A stretch of DNA of 64,000 bases from an uncultured Bacteroidia bacterium (GTDB lineage: Bacteria > Bacteroidota > Bacteroidia > Bacteroidales > UBA932). The DNA is taken from positions 1 to 64,000 of the forward strand of contig CACZZZ010000001.1 in the NCBI GenBank assembly GCA_902785825.1, written 5' to 3'. The translations under genes and the position numbers were made by a program. Below, in pieces: positions 53,507 through 61,038 of the stretch. A model generated the notes under the pieces. It searched no databases, was not told the DNA's origin, and saw only the letters and a program-made list of their open reading frames with translations. Position 1 is the stretch's first letter. Each line of letters starts with the position of its first letter.

Positions 53507-55318
53507 ATGCAGGAAATTAGGAATATAGCGCTCATCGCGCATGTCGATCACGGCAAGACGACGCTCGTGGACAGGATGATCTATCAGGCCAACTTGGTGC
53601 GTCAGCCCGAGAACCTCGGCCAGCTCATTCTCGACAACAATGACATCGAGAGGGAAAGAGGTATAACCATCCTCGCCAAGAATGTGTCCGTCACATATAA
53701 AGGCGTTAAAATCAATATTATAGACACTCCTGGCCATAGTGATTTCGGAGGTGAGGTCGAAAGGGTTCTGAATATGGCCGACGGTGTGCTTCTCCTTGTG
53801 GACGCGTTCGAAGGCTGCATGCCCCAGACACGTTTCGTTCTCCATAAAGCCCTCCAGCTCGGAAAGAAGCCGATAGTGGTGGTCAACAAGGTTGACAAAC
53901 CCAATTGCCGTCCCGATGAGGTTCAGGAAGAGGTCTTTGACCTGATGTGCGCCCTCGACGCCGATGACGACCAGCTCGATTTCAAGACCATATTCGGAAG
54001 CGCCAAGCAAGGCTGGATGTCGGAGGACTGGAGAACTCCCACTTCGGACATCACTCCTCTGTTGGACGCTATCCTTGAGGTGGTTCCGGCTCCCAAGATG
54101 GTTGAGGGAACCGTCCAGATGCAGGTCACTTCGCTTGAATATTCCCCCTATGTCGGCAGGATCGCAGTCGGCAAGGTCACAAGGGGAATCCTTCACACCG
54201 GAGAGCAAGTGAGCCTTTGCAAGAGGTATGATATTGTCGAGAAGCATAAAGTCAAGCAGCTGATGGTCTTTGACGGCCTTGGCAAGTCCAATGTCGATGA
54301 GGTCCGTTGCGGAGACATCTGCGCCGTGGTTGGAATTGACGGCTTTGAGATTGGCGACACCATCGCTGACCTTAACAATCCCGAGGCTTTGCCTCCGATC
54401 TCCATCGACGAGCCTACCATGAGCATGCTCTTCACGATCAATAACTCACCTTTCTTTGGAAAAGACGGGAAGTTCGTGACTTCCAGGCACATAAAGGAGC
54501 GTCTGGACAAGGAGCTTGAGAAGAATCTGGCTCTTAAGGTTAAACCGGGTCTCAACGCCGACTCTTTCATCGTCTATGGTCGAGGCGTGCTTCATCTCTC
54601 AGTGTTGATCGAAGAGATGCGCCGCGAAGGTTTCGAGCTCCAGGTCGGCCAGCCCAAGGTCTTGGACAAGACCATCAACGGGCAGCGCTGCGAGCCGATC
54701 GAGGATCTCTCCATTGAGGTTCCAGAGAATTTTGTCGGAACGGCCATCGAGCTCGCTACCCGCCGTAAGGGCGCCCTTATCCACATGGAACCCCGCGGAG
54801 ACAGGACCCTGCTTCAGTTTGACATCCCGACTCGAGGACTCATGGGACTCAGGAGCAACCTTCTGACAGCTACCCAGGGCGAGGCGATAATGGCTCACAG
54901 GTATAAGGAATATCAACCCTTCAAAGGCGAGATCGACAACCGTACCAACGGATCGCTCGTTTCTTTGGAGACAGGTGACGCGATCGCTTATTCGATGAAC
55001 AAGCTTCTGGACAGGGGCAAGTTCTTCGTGGAACCGGGCGAGGAGATCTATTGCGGACAGGTAGTGGGCGAGCACACAAGAGAGCGTGACTTGAATATCA
55101 ATATCTGCAAGACCAAAAAGCTCACCAATGTCCGCGCCGCGGGCTCGGATGAGAAAATCATCCTTCCTCCGGCCATAAAGATGTCCCTGGAGGAGATGCT
55201 GGAATACATCAGGGAGGATGAGCTTGTGGAGGTTACACCTCACCACATGAGGATCCGCAAGGTGCTTCTTGACCCCATGGACCGCAAGCGCGCGGGCAAT
55301 GGTGGAGACGAAGAATAG
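53507..55318 (+). CDS. typA: Translational GTPase TypA/BipA
   Basis: This 603-residue ribosome-binding GTPase acts in stress and low-temperature ribosome assembly. The G domain opens with IALIAHVDHGKTTLVDRM (G1), with ERERGITI (G2 Thr), DTPGHSDFGGEV (G3) and VVNKVDKPN (G4). Domain II, EF-G-like domains III and V and the C-terminal TypA-specific domain (about 480-600) follow at the usual length. No obvious independent leader exists between the upstream terminator and the ATG. The Lys/Arg-rich tail (MDRKRAGNGG) matches the family's. Confidence 0.95.
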   Translation: MQEIRNIALIAHVDHGKTTLVDRMIYQANLVRQPENLGQLILDNNDIERERGITILAKNVSVTYKGVKINIIDTPGHSDFGGEVERVLNMADGVLLLVDAFEGCMPQTRFVLHKALQLGKKPIVVVNKVDKPNCRPDEVQEEVFDLMCALDADDDQLDFKTIFGSAKQGWMSEDWRTPTSDITPLLDAILEVVPAPKMVEGTVQMQVTSLEYSPYVGRIAVGKVTRGILHTGEQVSLCKRYDIVEKHKVKQLMVFDGLGKSNVDEVRCGDICAVVGIDGFEIGDTIADLNNPEALPPISIDEPTMSMLFTINNSPFFGKDGKFVTSRHIKERLDKELEKNLALKVKPGLNADSFIVYGRGVLHLSVLIEEMRREGFELQVGQPKVLDKTINGQRCEPIEDLSIEVPENFVGTAIELATRRKGALIHMEPRGDRTLLQFDIPTRGLMGLRSNLLTATQGEAIMAHRYKEYQPFKGEIDNRTNGSLVSLETGDAIAYSMNKLLDRGKFFVEPGEEIYCGQVVGEHTRERDLNINICKTKKLTNVRAAGSDEKIILPPAIKMSLEEMLEYIREDELVEVTPHHMRIRKVLLDPMDRKRAGNGGDEE

Positions 55319-55359
55319 AAAACTATTCCAGAAAAGTTTTTATTAAGGAATTTTTTTTA

Positions 55360-55367
55360 TACCTTTG
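55360..55367 (+). promoter_or_regulatory. yceD-rpmF promoter -7 box
   Basis: TACCTTTG is a perfect TAnnTTTG match, with T-rich sequence (TTTT at 55337-55340) at the -33 position. The leader is about 23 nt. Confidence 0.65.
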
Positions 55368-55393
55368 CATCCCTTAATCTGTTTGGCGAAGCG

Positions 55394-55918
55394 ATGAAAG
55401 ATGATTTTATAGTTCCTCTGAACGGGTTGGCGCAAGGGAAGACAGAGTTCTTCAGGAGCGTCGGGAAAGAGTTCTTTGAGCGTTTTGGGAATTCAGAGAT
55501 CCTGGCCGCTGGCCTTGATGTCAGGATTGTGATCGAGAAATCCAATCGTTTTATCGGTGTGGATTGCGAGATCCAAGGTGATGTCACAGTGACTTGCGAC
55601 AGGTGTCTTGGGGATTTGAGGCTGCCGGTTTCGACAGGGTTCGCTCTCAGCGTCAAGTTCGGTGACCCGGACATGGCCGGAGAGGCTGAAGGGGAGCGTG
55701 AGATTGTCGTGTTGCCGGTGACTGACACTGACCTGGACCTTAGCCAGACCGTGTACGACTACATCTGCCTGTCGCTTCCGGTGCAAAGAGTCCATGAGGA
55801 TGGGGAGTGCGACCCCGAGACAGTGAGGTTTCTGAGTTCTGAAGATGAAGAGGAACTTGTTCAGAAGGATTCTTCGACCCCGTTTGCGGGGCTAGGGGAC
55901 CTTCTTGGAATGAAATGA
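55394..55918 (+). CDS. YceD/DUF177 family protein
   Basis: This 174-residue protein of the YceD (DUF177) family shows the conserved CDRCLGDLRLPV motif (about 74-85) followed by a second Cys-containing stretch (EDGECDPETV), possibly a metal site. The family is linked by genome context to large-subunit ribosomal assembly in bacteria and 23S rRNA accumulation in plants. Here too it lies immediately upstream of rpmF (23 bp). Confidence 0.88.
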   Translation: MKDDFIVPLNGLAQGKTEFFRSVGKEFFERFGNSEILAAGLDVRIVIEKSNRFIGVDCEIQGDVTVTCDRCLGDLRLPVSTGFALSVKFGDPDMAGEAEGEREIVVLPVTDTDLDLSQTVYDYICLSLPVQRVHEDGECDPETVRFLSSEDEEELVQKDSSTPFAGLGDLLGMK

Positions 55919-55941
55919 TAAAAATTTAAAGAATATTAATT

Positions 55942-56124
55942 ATGGCACATCCGAAACACAAGGTCTCCAAAGCGAGAAGGGACAAGAGAAGGACTCATGA
56001 CGTCGCTAAGGTCCCGACCCTGGCCACCTGCCCCAACTGTGGCGCCACAGTGATGTATCATCACGTCTGCCCTGAGTGCGGGTACTACAGAGGTCGTCAG
56101 ATCATCGAGAAGAACGTCGAGTAG
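55942..56124 (+). CDS. rpmF: 50S ribosomal protein L32
   Basis: This 60-residue ribosomal protein begins AHPKHKVSKARRDKRRTHD and has two CxxC pairs (CPNCG and CPECG) forming a zinc ribbon, so it is the zinc-binding (C+) form. The C+ form contrasts with the zinc-independent copies made under zinc limitation; no second copy is in this window. It follows yceD, and tRNA-Arg begins 19 bp after its stop. Confidence 0.95.
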   Translation: MAHPKHKVSKARRDKRRTHDVAKVPTLATCPNCGATVMYHHVCPECGYYRGRQIIEKNVE

Positions 56125-56143
56125 TTTTTCGAGAGATTTAGCT

Positions 56144-56215
56144 GGTCCCTTAGTTCAACGGATAGAACGGAGGTTTCCTAAACCTTAAATAGTGGTTCGA
56201 TTCCACTAGGGACTA
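56144..56215 (+). tRNA. tRNA-Arg (CCT)
   Basis: This 72-nt cloverleaf has anticodon loop TTCCTAA, so the anticodon is CCT, reading AGG, a codon used often here. The acceptor stem is GGTCCCT/AGGGACT with a G-T closing pair, and the T-arm is AGTGG-TTCGATT-CCACT. CCA is not encoded. The 3' acceptor strand is shared with a long downstream inverted repeat. Confidence 0.94.
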
Positions 56216-56258
56216 CAAGTAAAGCCAGGCAACTAGCCTGGCTTTACTTGTAGTCCCT
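56208..56258. repeat. 23-bp perfect inverted repeat starting in the tRNA-Arg 3' end
   Basis: Left arm 56208-56230 and right arm 56236-56258 are exact reverse complements with a 5-nt loop (AACTA). The left arm includes the last 8 bases of the tRNA. There is no T run after it, so it does not look like a normal intrinsic terminator. Confidence 0.88.
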
Positions 56259-56415
56259 TCCGGGCCTTCCATTCATTGGGGGGCGTTCCCCCCAAACCCC
56301 CTGTTGTCGCTCCGCTCCGATTTCGGCGATGGCGATGCTCTTTTCGTATCCCTTTCGGGCCTTCCATTCATTGGGGGGCGTTCCCCCCAAACCCCCTGTT
56401 GTCGCTTCGCTCCGA
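56255..56415 (+). repeat. Two 66-bp REP-like direct repeats beside the RAYT gene
   Basis: Copies at 56255-56320 and 56350-56415 differ at only two bases and are separated by 29 bp. Each has a perfect 8-bp hairpin, TTGGGGGG-CGTT-CCCCCCAA (56276-56295 and 56371-56390). Each ends in GTCGCTYCGCTCCGA. They lie between the tRNA-Arg inverted repeat and the stop of the transposase-like gene. An open frame through them (56276-56539) is an artefact of their composition. Confidence 0.85.
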
Positions 56416-56418
56416 CCC

Positions 56419-57360
56419 TCAGGCCCTGCGATGCCCTGCCGGGCAAGGTCGGCCAAGAATGCGGGAAACCTCCTCCCGGGAAAGTCCGAAAACCCTTGAG
56501 AGCTGGTGCACAGTGGTTTTGACCGTTCTGAACAGATAGGGAATCAATCGCATTTTCCTGTCTATTGAGATTTGGTCAATGGGAGAGGAGAACCACCGCT
56601 GGGTAGTCTCCTCGGCAATCTTCAGGAACTCATTGTCTGTCAGCATGTGGCGTGGAGCCTCGACGAGTTTGTGTTTCATCTCGGCTGAATTTTGGCCACC
56701 GATTGTTTTGAGGAAATATGCTTGGTCATGTTCAAAGGCTTGTTCCAGGTACTCGAAGTCGCAGATGCTTTTCGGAATTAACCGGCCTTCTTCATCGGCA
56801 AGCCATTGGACATCAGTCAATTTGTCCCCTGTGTGCATGACAGTCCTTATCTCATTTTTGGTCATATCGGCGATTTTCTTTGCGGAAGAACCAGCATACT
56901 GTGCGTTTGAGAACATTGCCTTATACCCCGACCAGGGATATTCACTAACATTACATCCATTGTCCAGAGCATTCCTGGGCACATAAGCTAAGGCGTTGCG
57001 GGTGTACCAGTCATTATCCAGAAGCAGGGCCTTGACATCAACCTTTCTCATGATGCCGGTTCTGCCGTACTTCCTGCTGAACCACATTGAATACATCCTC
57101 TTGATCTCTTCGCCGAAATCGTCCGCATCTTCTTGGCCAAGGGCAAGAATCGCGACGTGGCTGTGATTAGACACGACAGCATAGATGATGACTATCACGT
57201 TCTTCCTTCTGGCGCAGACACAGATGATTTTGACCATGGCGTCGTAGTCCTCGTCATCCCGACACAAGACAACCGTTTCCTGCCCTTCCATGCTCACATG
57301 ATATGGCTGGACATACCTGACGCTGCCGTCAGGCATCTCTCTGAGAACAGTCCGTTTCAT
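56419..57360 (-). CDS. REP-associated tyrosine transposase-like (RAYT) HUH protein
   Basis: This 313-residue protein resembles Y1 transposases of the IS200/REP-associated class. The metal-binding His pair is in VVSNHSHVAIL (His66 and His68), with a Ser in place of the usual hydrophobic U of HUH. The catalytic Tyr candidate is Tyr126 in LAYVPRNALD, equivalent to YIHxNP in relatives. A C-terminal helix-turn-helix-like segment (TVHQLSRVFGLSREEVSRIL) follows an extra domain of about 100 residues. Two REP-like repeats lie immediately downstream and further family copies are scattered in the window. The gene is 2 bp after an unknown gene in a three-gene operon. Its last codons run into GC-rich repeat sequence (PCPAGHRRA). 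Confidence 0.8.
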   Translation of the reverse strand: MKRTVLREMPDGSVRYVQPYHVSMEGQETVVLCRDDEDYDAMVKIICVCARRKNVIVIIYAVVSNHSHVAILALGQEDADDFGEEIKRMYSMWFSRKYGRTGIMRKVDVKALLLDNDWYTRNALAYVPRNALDNGCNVSEYPWSGYKAMFSNAQYAGSSAKKIADMTKNEIRTVMHTGDKLTDVQWLADEEGRLIPKSICDFEYLEQAFEHDQAYFLKTIGGQNSAEMKHKLVEAPRHMLTDNEFLKIAEETTQRWFSSPIDQISIDRKMRLIPYLFRTVKTTVHQLSRVFGLSREEVSRILGRPCPAGHRRA

Positions 57361-57362
57361 GT

Positions 57363-57716
57363 TCAGCTTTTTGTCTTTGGAGGCATGACTCCAGGGCCGA
57401 ATGTCATGATTTTGCCTCCATCTTTTTGAAAAGCAGCATTCGCATCCTGAAATGCCTTGTGCAGGTTTTCGGACTCCCTGTCGAGCCAGCGGACCATCTC
57501 TTTGCGATTGACACTGAGAGCCAGATCAGCGACGGCCATCACTCTGATCATGGCAAGGACCGCCTGCTCGTTGCCGCCCCAAAGCTTTGTCGCCATGGAT
57601 ATCATTGTCTGAATAAGGATGTTGTTGATCTCATCAGGGCTTTTAAGTGGATCGACATCTGTTTTGAAAATGATGTCACCATTTCCGTAACGGAGAACTT
57701 CAAGAATCTTTTTCAT
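57363..57716 (-). CDS. Unknown protein in the RAYT operon
   Basis: This 117-residue protein has no signal or membrane segment. It is mostly helical, with KSPDEINNILIQTMISMATKLWGG and KEMVRWLDRESENLHKAFQDAN, and a short Gly/Pro/Lys tail (KIMTFGPGVMPPKTKS). I do not recognise a family. It overlaps the upstream small gene by 17 bp and is followed 2 bp later by the RAYT-like gene, so it may be an accessory or regulator. Codon use is similar to its neighbours. Confidence 0.65.
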   Translation of the reverse strand: MKKILEVLRYGNGDIIFKTDVDPLKSPDEINNILIQTMISMATKLWGGNEQAVLAMIRVMAVADLALSVNRKEMVRWLDRESENLHKAFQDANAAFQKDGGKIMTFGPGVMPPKTKS

Positions 57717-57930
57717 AATCCAAGTAGCAGTTAATTGTTTTCGCTAAGATAAGGTTTTCATCGGGGAGAACAGCAAAAATGCTGGTCTTTTTTCCCATTA
57801 TTGGGGCAAGGTTTAAAAGAAGGTGCTTGACCTTGCCTACCTGATCGGCCTCCCAGCCGTGTCTGCGACCGATTCTCCGGGCAAGGTCCCGGGCATAAAA
57901 ATAGACCTTGCCCGAGAGATGTATTTCCAT
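57700..57930 (-). CDS. Small basic unknown protein, first gene of the RAYT operon
   Basis: This 76-residue reading starts at the ATG at 57930; a GTG further upstream is possible. It starts MEIHLSGKVYFYARDLARRIGRRHGW, has a possible DNA-binding helix with many Arg and Lys, and ends NCYLDYEKDS. Its first third is encoded by an 11-bp inverted repeat built on GGGCAAGGTC. It overlaps the next gene by 17 bp. The family is not recognised; an antitoxin-like or regulator role is a guess only. Confidence 0.55.
   Translation of the reverse strand: MEIHLSGKVYFYARDLARRIGRRHGWEADQVGKVKHLLLNLAPIMGKKTSIFAVLPDENLILAKTINCYLDYEKDS
57805..57914. repeat. Two hairpins built on the GGCAAGGTC motif
   Basis: Inverted pairs: GGCAAGGT (57805-57812) with ACCTTGCC (57830-57837), and CGGGCAAGGTC (57878-57888) with GACCTTGCCCG (57904-57914). 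The 12-mer CCGGGCAAGGTC recurs at 56439-56450 in the 3' end of the RAYT gene. Confidence 0.75.
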
Positions 57931-57939
57931 GAAAAATAG

Positions 57940-57947
57940 TATTTTTG
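57940..57947 (+). promoter_or_regulatory. GH63-glycerate kinase operon promoter -7 box
   Basis: TATTTTTG matches TAnnTTTG, 30 bp before the GH63 ATG. It overlaps the short divergent region shared with the RAYT operon. Confidence 0.6.
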
Positions 57948-57977
57948 TAATACACTGAAACAGCACTGCTGATAATC

Positions 57978-59888
57978 ATGAAAAAGACTTTCTTCCTGAC
58001 ACTATTGCTCTGTGCCATCATGCCGGTAGCCGGTGCTAAAACAAGAAGTGGCGACCTGGAACCGGTCCGGAATTATTACAGGATGCTTGACAGCCTGAGG
58101 ACAGGGTGGAATACCTGGGACACCCGTAGCATGTTCACCCAGCTTTACCTTCCGGAAGCATTCTCCGTGAAACTGGCGCTGGTTGATGCCAAAGGAGTGG
58201 TGGCTGAAGACCTCAGGGCCGGAAATCCGAGACAGGATGCCGCCTATGTCCATCCTTATGACCATATGTTCGATAATTCATATTCAGAGGTGGATGCCAC
58301 CTGGCACGGGATTTCCGTCAAGTTGCGCTCCACTTCAGATGGTGATAAACTTGTCATGCTCGTCACCCCGACTGGGGAGAACACCGACAAGAACGGAATG
58401 ATCAGGATCAAGCCTGAATATGCGTGGCCGAACGCGAACAGCATCACCGGTAGGGACAGGCTGACTCTTGACGAGAAATCCTCCTTCCGTTTCGAGACTA
58501 GGGACAAGCATGTAAGCATGTCTGGCGGGATTACAGGAGAAGGCCTCTGTTTCAAGGATGGGAGCTATTTCTGCAAGTCTGGAAGCCCTATTCTTATCTA
58601 CACTGGAGATCCCATTTCTGTTAATGAGGCAGAGAAGATCCTAATTGAGAAGAAGCGTGTGTTCGAGGATGAAGTCTGCGCCTCTTACGGCCAGAACAAG
58701 GAACTTTACAGGGCCATCCACAGCATCCTTAGCTGGGACACTATTTACGACCCGGGAGATGACATCGTGGTGACACCTGTGAGCAGGAACTGGAACCTCC
58801 GCTGGAGCATAGTCCAGGATTATGGCGGATATGTCCTTTTCGATTGGGACACTTATTTCGCGTCATTCATGGCTTCCAAGGTAAGCCGGGAACTGGCGTA
58901 CAGCAATGTTGTGGAGTTGACCAAGTCAGTGGACCAGTGCGGTTTCGTACCCAAGTCCCGCAGCGACCACAACAGTTTGACCGCTGACTGTTCCCAGCCT
59001 CCGGTCGGATCAATGGCTGTGTGGAATATTTACAATCAGTTCAAGGAAAAATGGCTTCTGGAGCTGTTGTACCCCAGGTTGCTGACCTGGAACAGGTGGT
59101 GGACCGAGGCCCGTCAAACCGATGGACTCCTTTGCTGGGGAAGTAATGTCAAACGTATTCGCCTTGGAGAGCGTGGGACCGGCAGCACCAACCACGCCAT
59201 TTTGGAGAGTGGCCTTGACAATTCCTCAATGTACGATGGAGTAAAGATCAATCCCGAGACCGGACAGCTGAACCTTCAGGATGTGGGCCTGACCTCGATG
59301 TATGTTATGGACTGCGAGCACCTCGCCCTCATCGCCAAGGAGCTGGGCCACAAGCAGGATGCCAAGGAATTGCGGAAAAGGGCAGAGTTCTTCCGCAAGA
59401 ACATCCAGCGCTTCTGGTGTGAGGAAGACGGGATGTTCTACAACATCAACACTGAGACCGGAGAATTCAACCGCCGTACTTCCGCCACGAATTTCTATGT
59501 GTTGTTAGCGGATGCGGCGACGAAGGAGCAGTCCAGGCGAATCGTCGAGGAACACCTGCTGAACGAGAATGAGTTCTGGGGAGAGTGGGTTATACCAATG
59601 AGTCCAAGGAATGACCCGGCTTTCCAGCAGCAGGATTATTGGCGGGGACGCATCTGGGGCCCCACCAACTTCCTGGTTTACCTCGGTCTGAGAAATTATC
59701 CCGACGAGTCCGTCATGAAAGCCTTTGTTGACAAGTCTGTGAGACTGATGCTGAAAGGCTGGAACGAAAACGGTTACATATACGAGAACTGGAACGCTAA
59801 AACCGGAGAGGGCGGCGATCGCAGCAACTGCGACACCTTCTACCATTGGGGAGCGTTGCTCGGTTTCATGGCCTTGCTTGATTCTTGA
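57978..59888 (+). CDS. Secreted GH63 family glycosidase, mannosyl/glucosylglycerate hydrolase-like
   Basis: This 636-residue protein has a signal peptide ending PVAGA. The (alpha/alpha)6 barrel C-terminal domain of glycoside hydrolase family 63/MGH type is recognisable from YGGYVLFDWDTYFASFMASK (Asp291 candidate acid), SDHNSLTADCSQPPVGSMAVW, EWVIPMSPRNDP, DYWRGRIWGPTNFLVYLGL and the late IYENWNAKTGEGGD (Glu603 or Glu611 candidate base). Bacterial members include mannosylglycerate hydrolases that free glycerate and a sugar. The next gene is glycerate kinase, 4 bp downstream, which supports this substrate class. GH63 alpha-glucosidase activity remains an alternative. Confidence 0.85.
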   Translation: MKKTFFLTLLLCAIMPVAGAKTRSGDLEPVRNYYRMLDSLRTGWNTWDTRSMFTQLYLPEAFSVKLALVDAKGVVAEDLRAGNPRQDAAYVHPYDHMFDNSYSEVDATWHGISVKLRSTSDGDKLVMLVTPTGENTDKNGMIRIKPEYAWPNANSITGRDRLTLDEKSSFRFETRDKHVSMSGGITGEGLCFKDGSYFCKSGSPILIYTGDPISVNEAEKILIEKKRVFEDEVCASYGQNKELYRAIHSILSWDTIYDPGDDIVVTPVSRNWNLRWSIVQDYGGYVLFDWDTYFASFMASKVSRELAYSNVVELTKSVDQCGFVPKSRSDHNSLTADCSQPPVGSMAVWNIYNQFKEKWLLELLYPRLLTWNRWWTEARQTDGLLCWGSNVKRIRLGERGTGSTNHAILESGLDNSSMYDGVKINPETGQLNLQDVGLTSMYVMDCEHLALIAKELGHKQDAKELRKRAEFFRKNIQRFWCEEDGMFYNINTETGEFNRRTSATNFYVLLADAATKEQSRRIVEEHLLNENEFWGEWVIPMSPRNDPAFQQQDYWRGRIWGPTNFLVYLGLRNYPDESVMKAFVDKSVRLMLKGWNENGYIYENWNAKTGEGGDRSNCDTFYHWGALLGFMALLDS

Positions 59889-59892
59889 ATAT

Positions 59893-60918
59893 ATGAAGGT
59901 CGTCGTAGCTCCTGATTCTTTCAAGGAGTGTTTGGATGCTGGAGAGGTCGCTTCCGCTATAGCCGAGGGATTATATTCAGTCATTCCGGATGCGGAGGTC
60001 AAGCTGATTCCTCTCTCTGACGGGGGAGAAGGAATGGCTGGAATATTGACGGAATCCCTTGGAGGTGAATTGGTTCCGGTAAAGGTCACCGGGCCTGTGG
60101 GAGAAACCGTAGAGCCTCGGTTCGGGAGAGTGGGGAGGACCGCGATCCTGGATGTCGCTTCGGCCTGCGGATTGAATCTTGTGCCGAAGGAAAGGAGAAA
60201 TCCGCTTATCGCCACCAGCGTGGGAGTCGGCGAGTTGATCGTGGCGGCTATACAAAGCGGATGTGAAGAGCTCCTAATCGGATTAGGCGGTTCTGCCACT
60301 TGCGATGGGGGAGAGGGAATGATGAGCGTCCCAGGTCTTAGGACTATCGCCTCCGGAGTCAAGATAAAGGCCCTTTGCGATGTGGACAATCCTTTCTTGG
60401 GCCCCGATGGGGCCGCGAGAGTTTTCGGCCCGCAGAAAGGCGCTGATCCCCAGATGGTTGAGAAGCTGGAGAAGAGGATGGAGCTTCAGGCCGCGAGAAT
60501 ACTGTCCCAGACTGGCATAGAAGTCTCGATGATCCCAGGAGCCGGTGCCGCCGGTGGCCTTGGCGGCGCGCTTCATGCCTACCTTGGCGCGGAGTTAGTT
60601 CCTGGGATAGAAACCGTGCTTGATGTTATCGGATTCGATAGGGAAATAGTTGACGCTGATCTCATTATAACCGGCGAAGGAACTTCTGATCTCCAGACCC
60701 TTTCCGGAAAGGTTCCTATGGGTGTCCTTAGAAGAAGTATGGGGATCCCTGTTTATCTTCTCTCCGGCAGGGTAAAGGACCGTGACAGCCTGCTCGCCGC
60801 AGGCTTCGCCGCCGCTATCCAGGTCACTCCGGATGGTATCCCAACCTCCGAGGCCATCAAGCCTGACATCGCCAAGACAAATCTCCGCCTCGCCGCAACC
60901 CGTATCCTGTCATCCTGA
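59893..60918 (+). CDS. Glycerate kinase
   Basis: This 341-residue kinase of the GlxK/GarK family opens with VVAPDSFKECLDAGEVASAIAEGL. It has LIPLSDGGEGMAGIL and ATSVGVGELIVAAIQSG, then GLGGSATCDGGEGM, GAGAAGGLGGALHAYLGAEL and LIITGEGTSDLQTLSGKVP, all family blocks. It turns glycerate into 2-phosphoglycerate (or 3-phosphoglycerate). The ATG at 59893 begins the family sequence; an ATG five codons upstream lies inside the GH63 gene. Its last codons and stop are formed by the first unit of a tandem GTCATCCTGAGCG repeat. Confidence 0.94.
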   Translation: MKVVVAPDSFKECLDAGEVASAIAEGLYSVIPDAEVKLIPLSDGGEGMAGILTESLGGELVPVKVTGPVGETVEPRFGRVGRTAILDVASACGLNLVPKERRNPLIATSVGVGELIVAAIQSGCEELLIGLGGSATCDGGEGMMSVPGLRTIASGVKIKALCDVDNPFLGPDGAARVFGPQKGADPQMVEKLEKRMELQAARILSQTGIEVSMIPGAGAAGGLGGALHAYLGAELVPGIETVLDVIGFDREIVDADLIITGEGTSDLQTLSGKVPMGVLRRSMGIPVYLLSGRVKDRDSLLAAGFAAAIQVTPDGIPTSEAIKPDIAKTNLRLAATRILSS

Positions 60919-60992
60919 GCGCTCCCTTGTCATCCTGAGCGCTCCTTGTCATCCTGAGCGCTCCCTTGTCATCCTGAGCGTAGCGAAGGATC
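60909..60992 (+). repeat. Tandem array of four GTCATCCTGAGCG units
   Basis: The units start at 60909, 60929, 60948 and 60968 with 19-20 bp periodicity. The last continues into TAGCGAAGGATCT. The first supplies the TGA stop of the glycerate kinase gene. Confidence 0.85.
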
Positions 60993-61004
60993 TGAATAAT
61001 TTGC

Positions 61005-61012
61005 TATATTTG
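61005..61012 (+). promoter_or_regulatory. SH3-protein promoter -7 box
   Basis: TATATTTG matches TAnnTTTG; the leader before the ATG at 61039 is about 23 nt. Confidence 0.6.
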
Positions 61013-61038
61013 TCATAATCACAATAGTAACGACCGTC

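Noticed and set aside
56208..56258. Simple rho-independent terminator of tRNA-Arg
   Set aside because: The stem is strong but includes the mature tRNA 3' end and lacks a following T run, so I list it as an inverted repeat instead.
56276..56539. An 87-codon open frame through the G-rich repeats
   Set aside because: It is repeat composition read as protein, covers both REP units and runs antisense into the RAYT gene.
59505..60389. A 294-codon open frame antisense to the GH63 and glycerate kinase genes
   Set aside because: It crosses the junction of two well-supported genes and shows only Pro/Ser-rich shadow sequence.
60909..60992. Possible CRISPR array
   Set aside because: Units are 13 bp with 6-7 bp between them, the between-sequences are nearly identical, and there are no cas genes.
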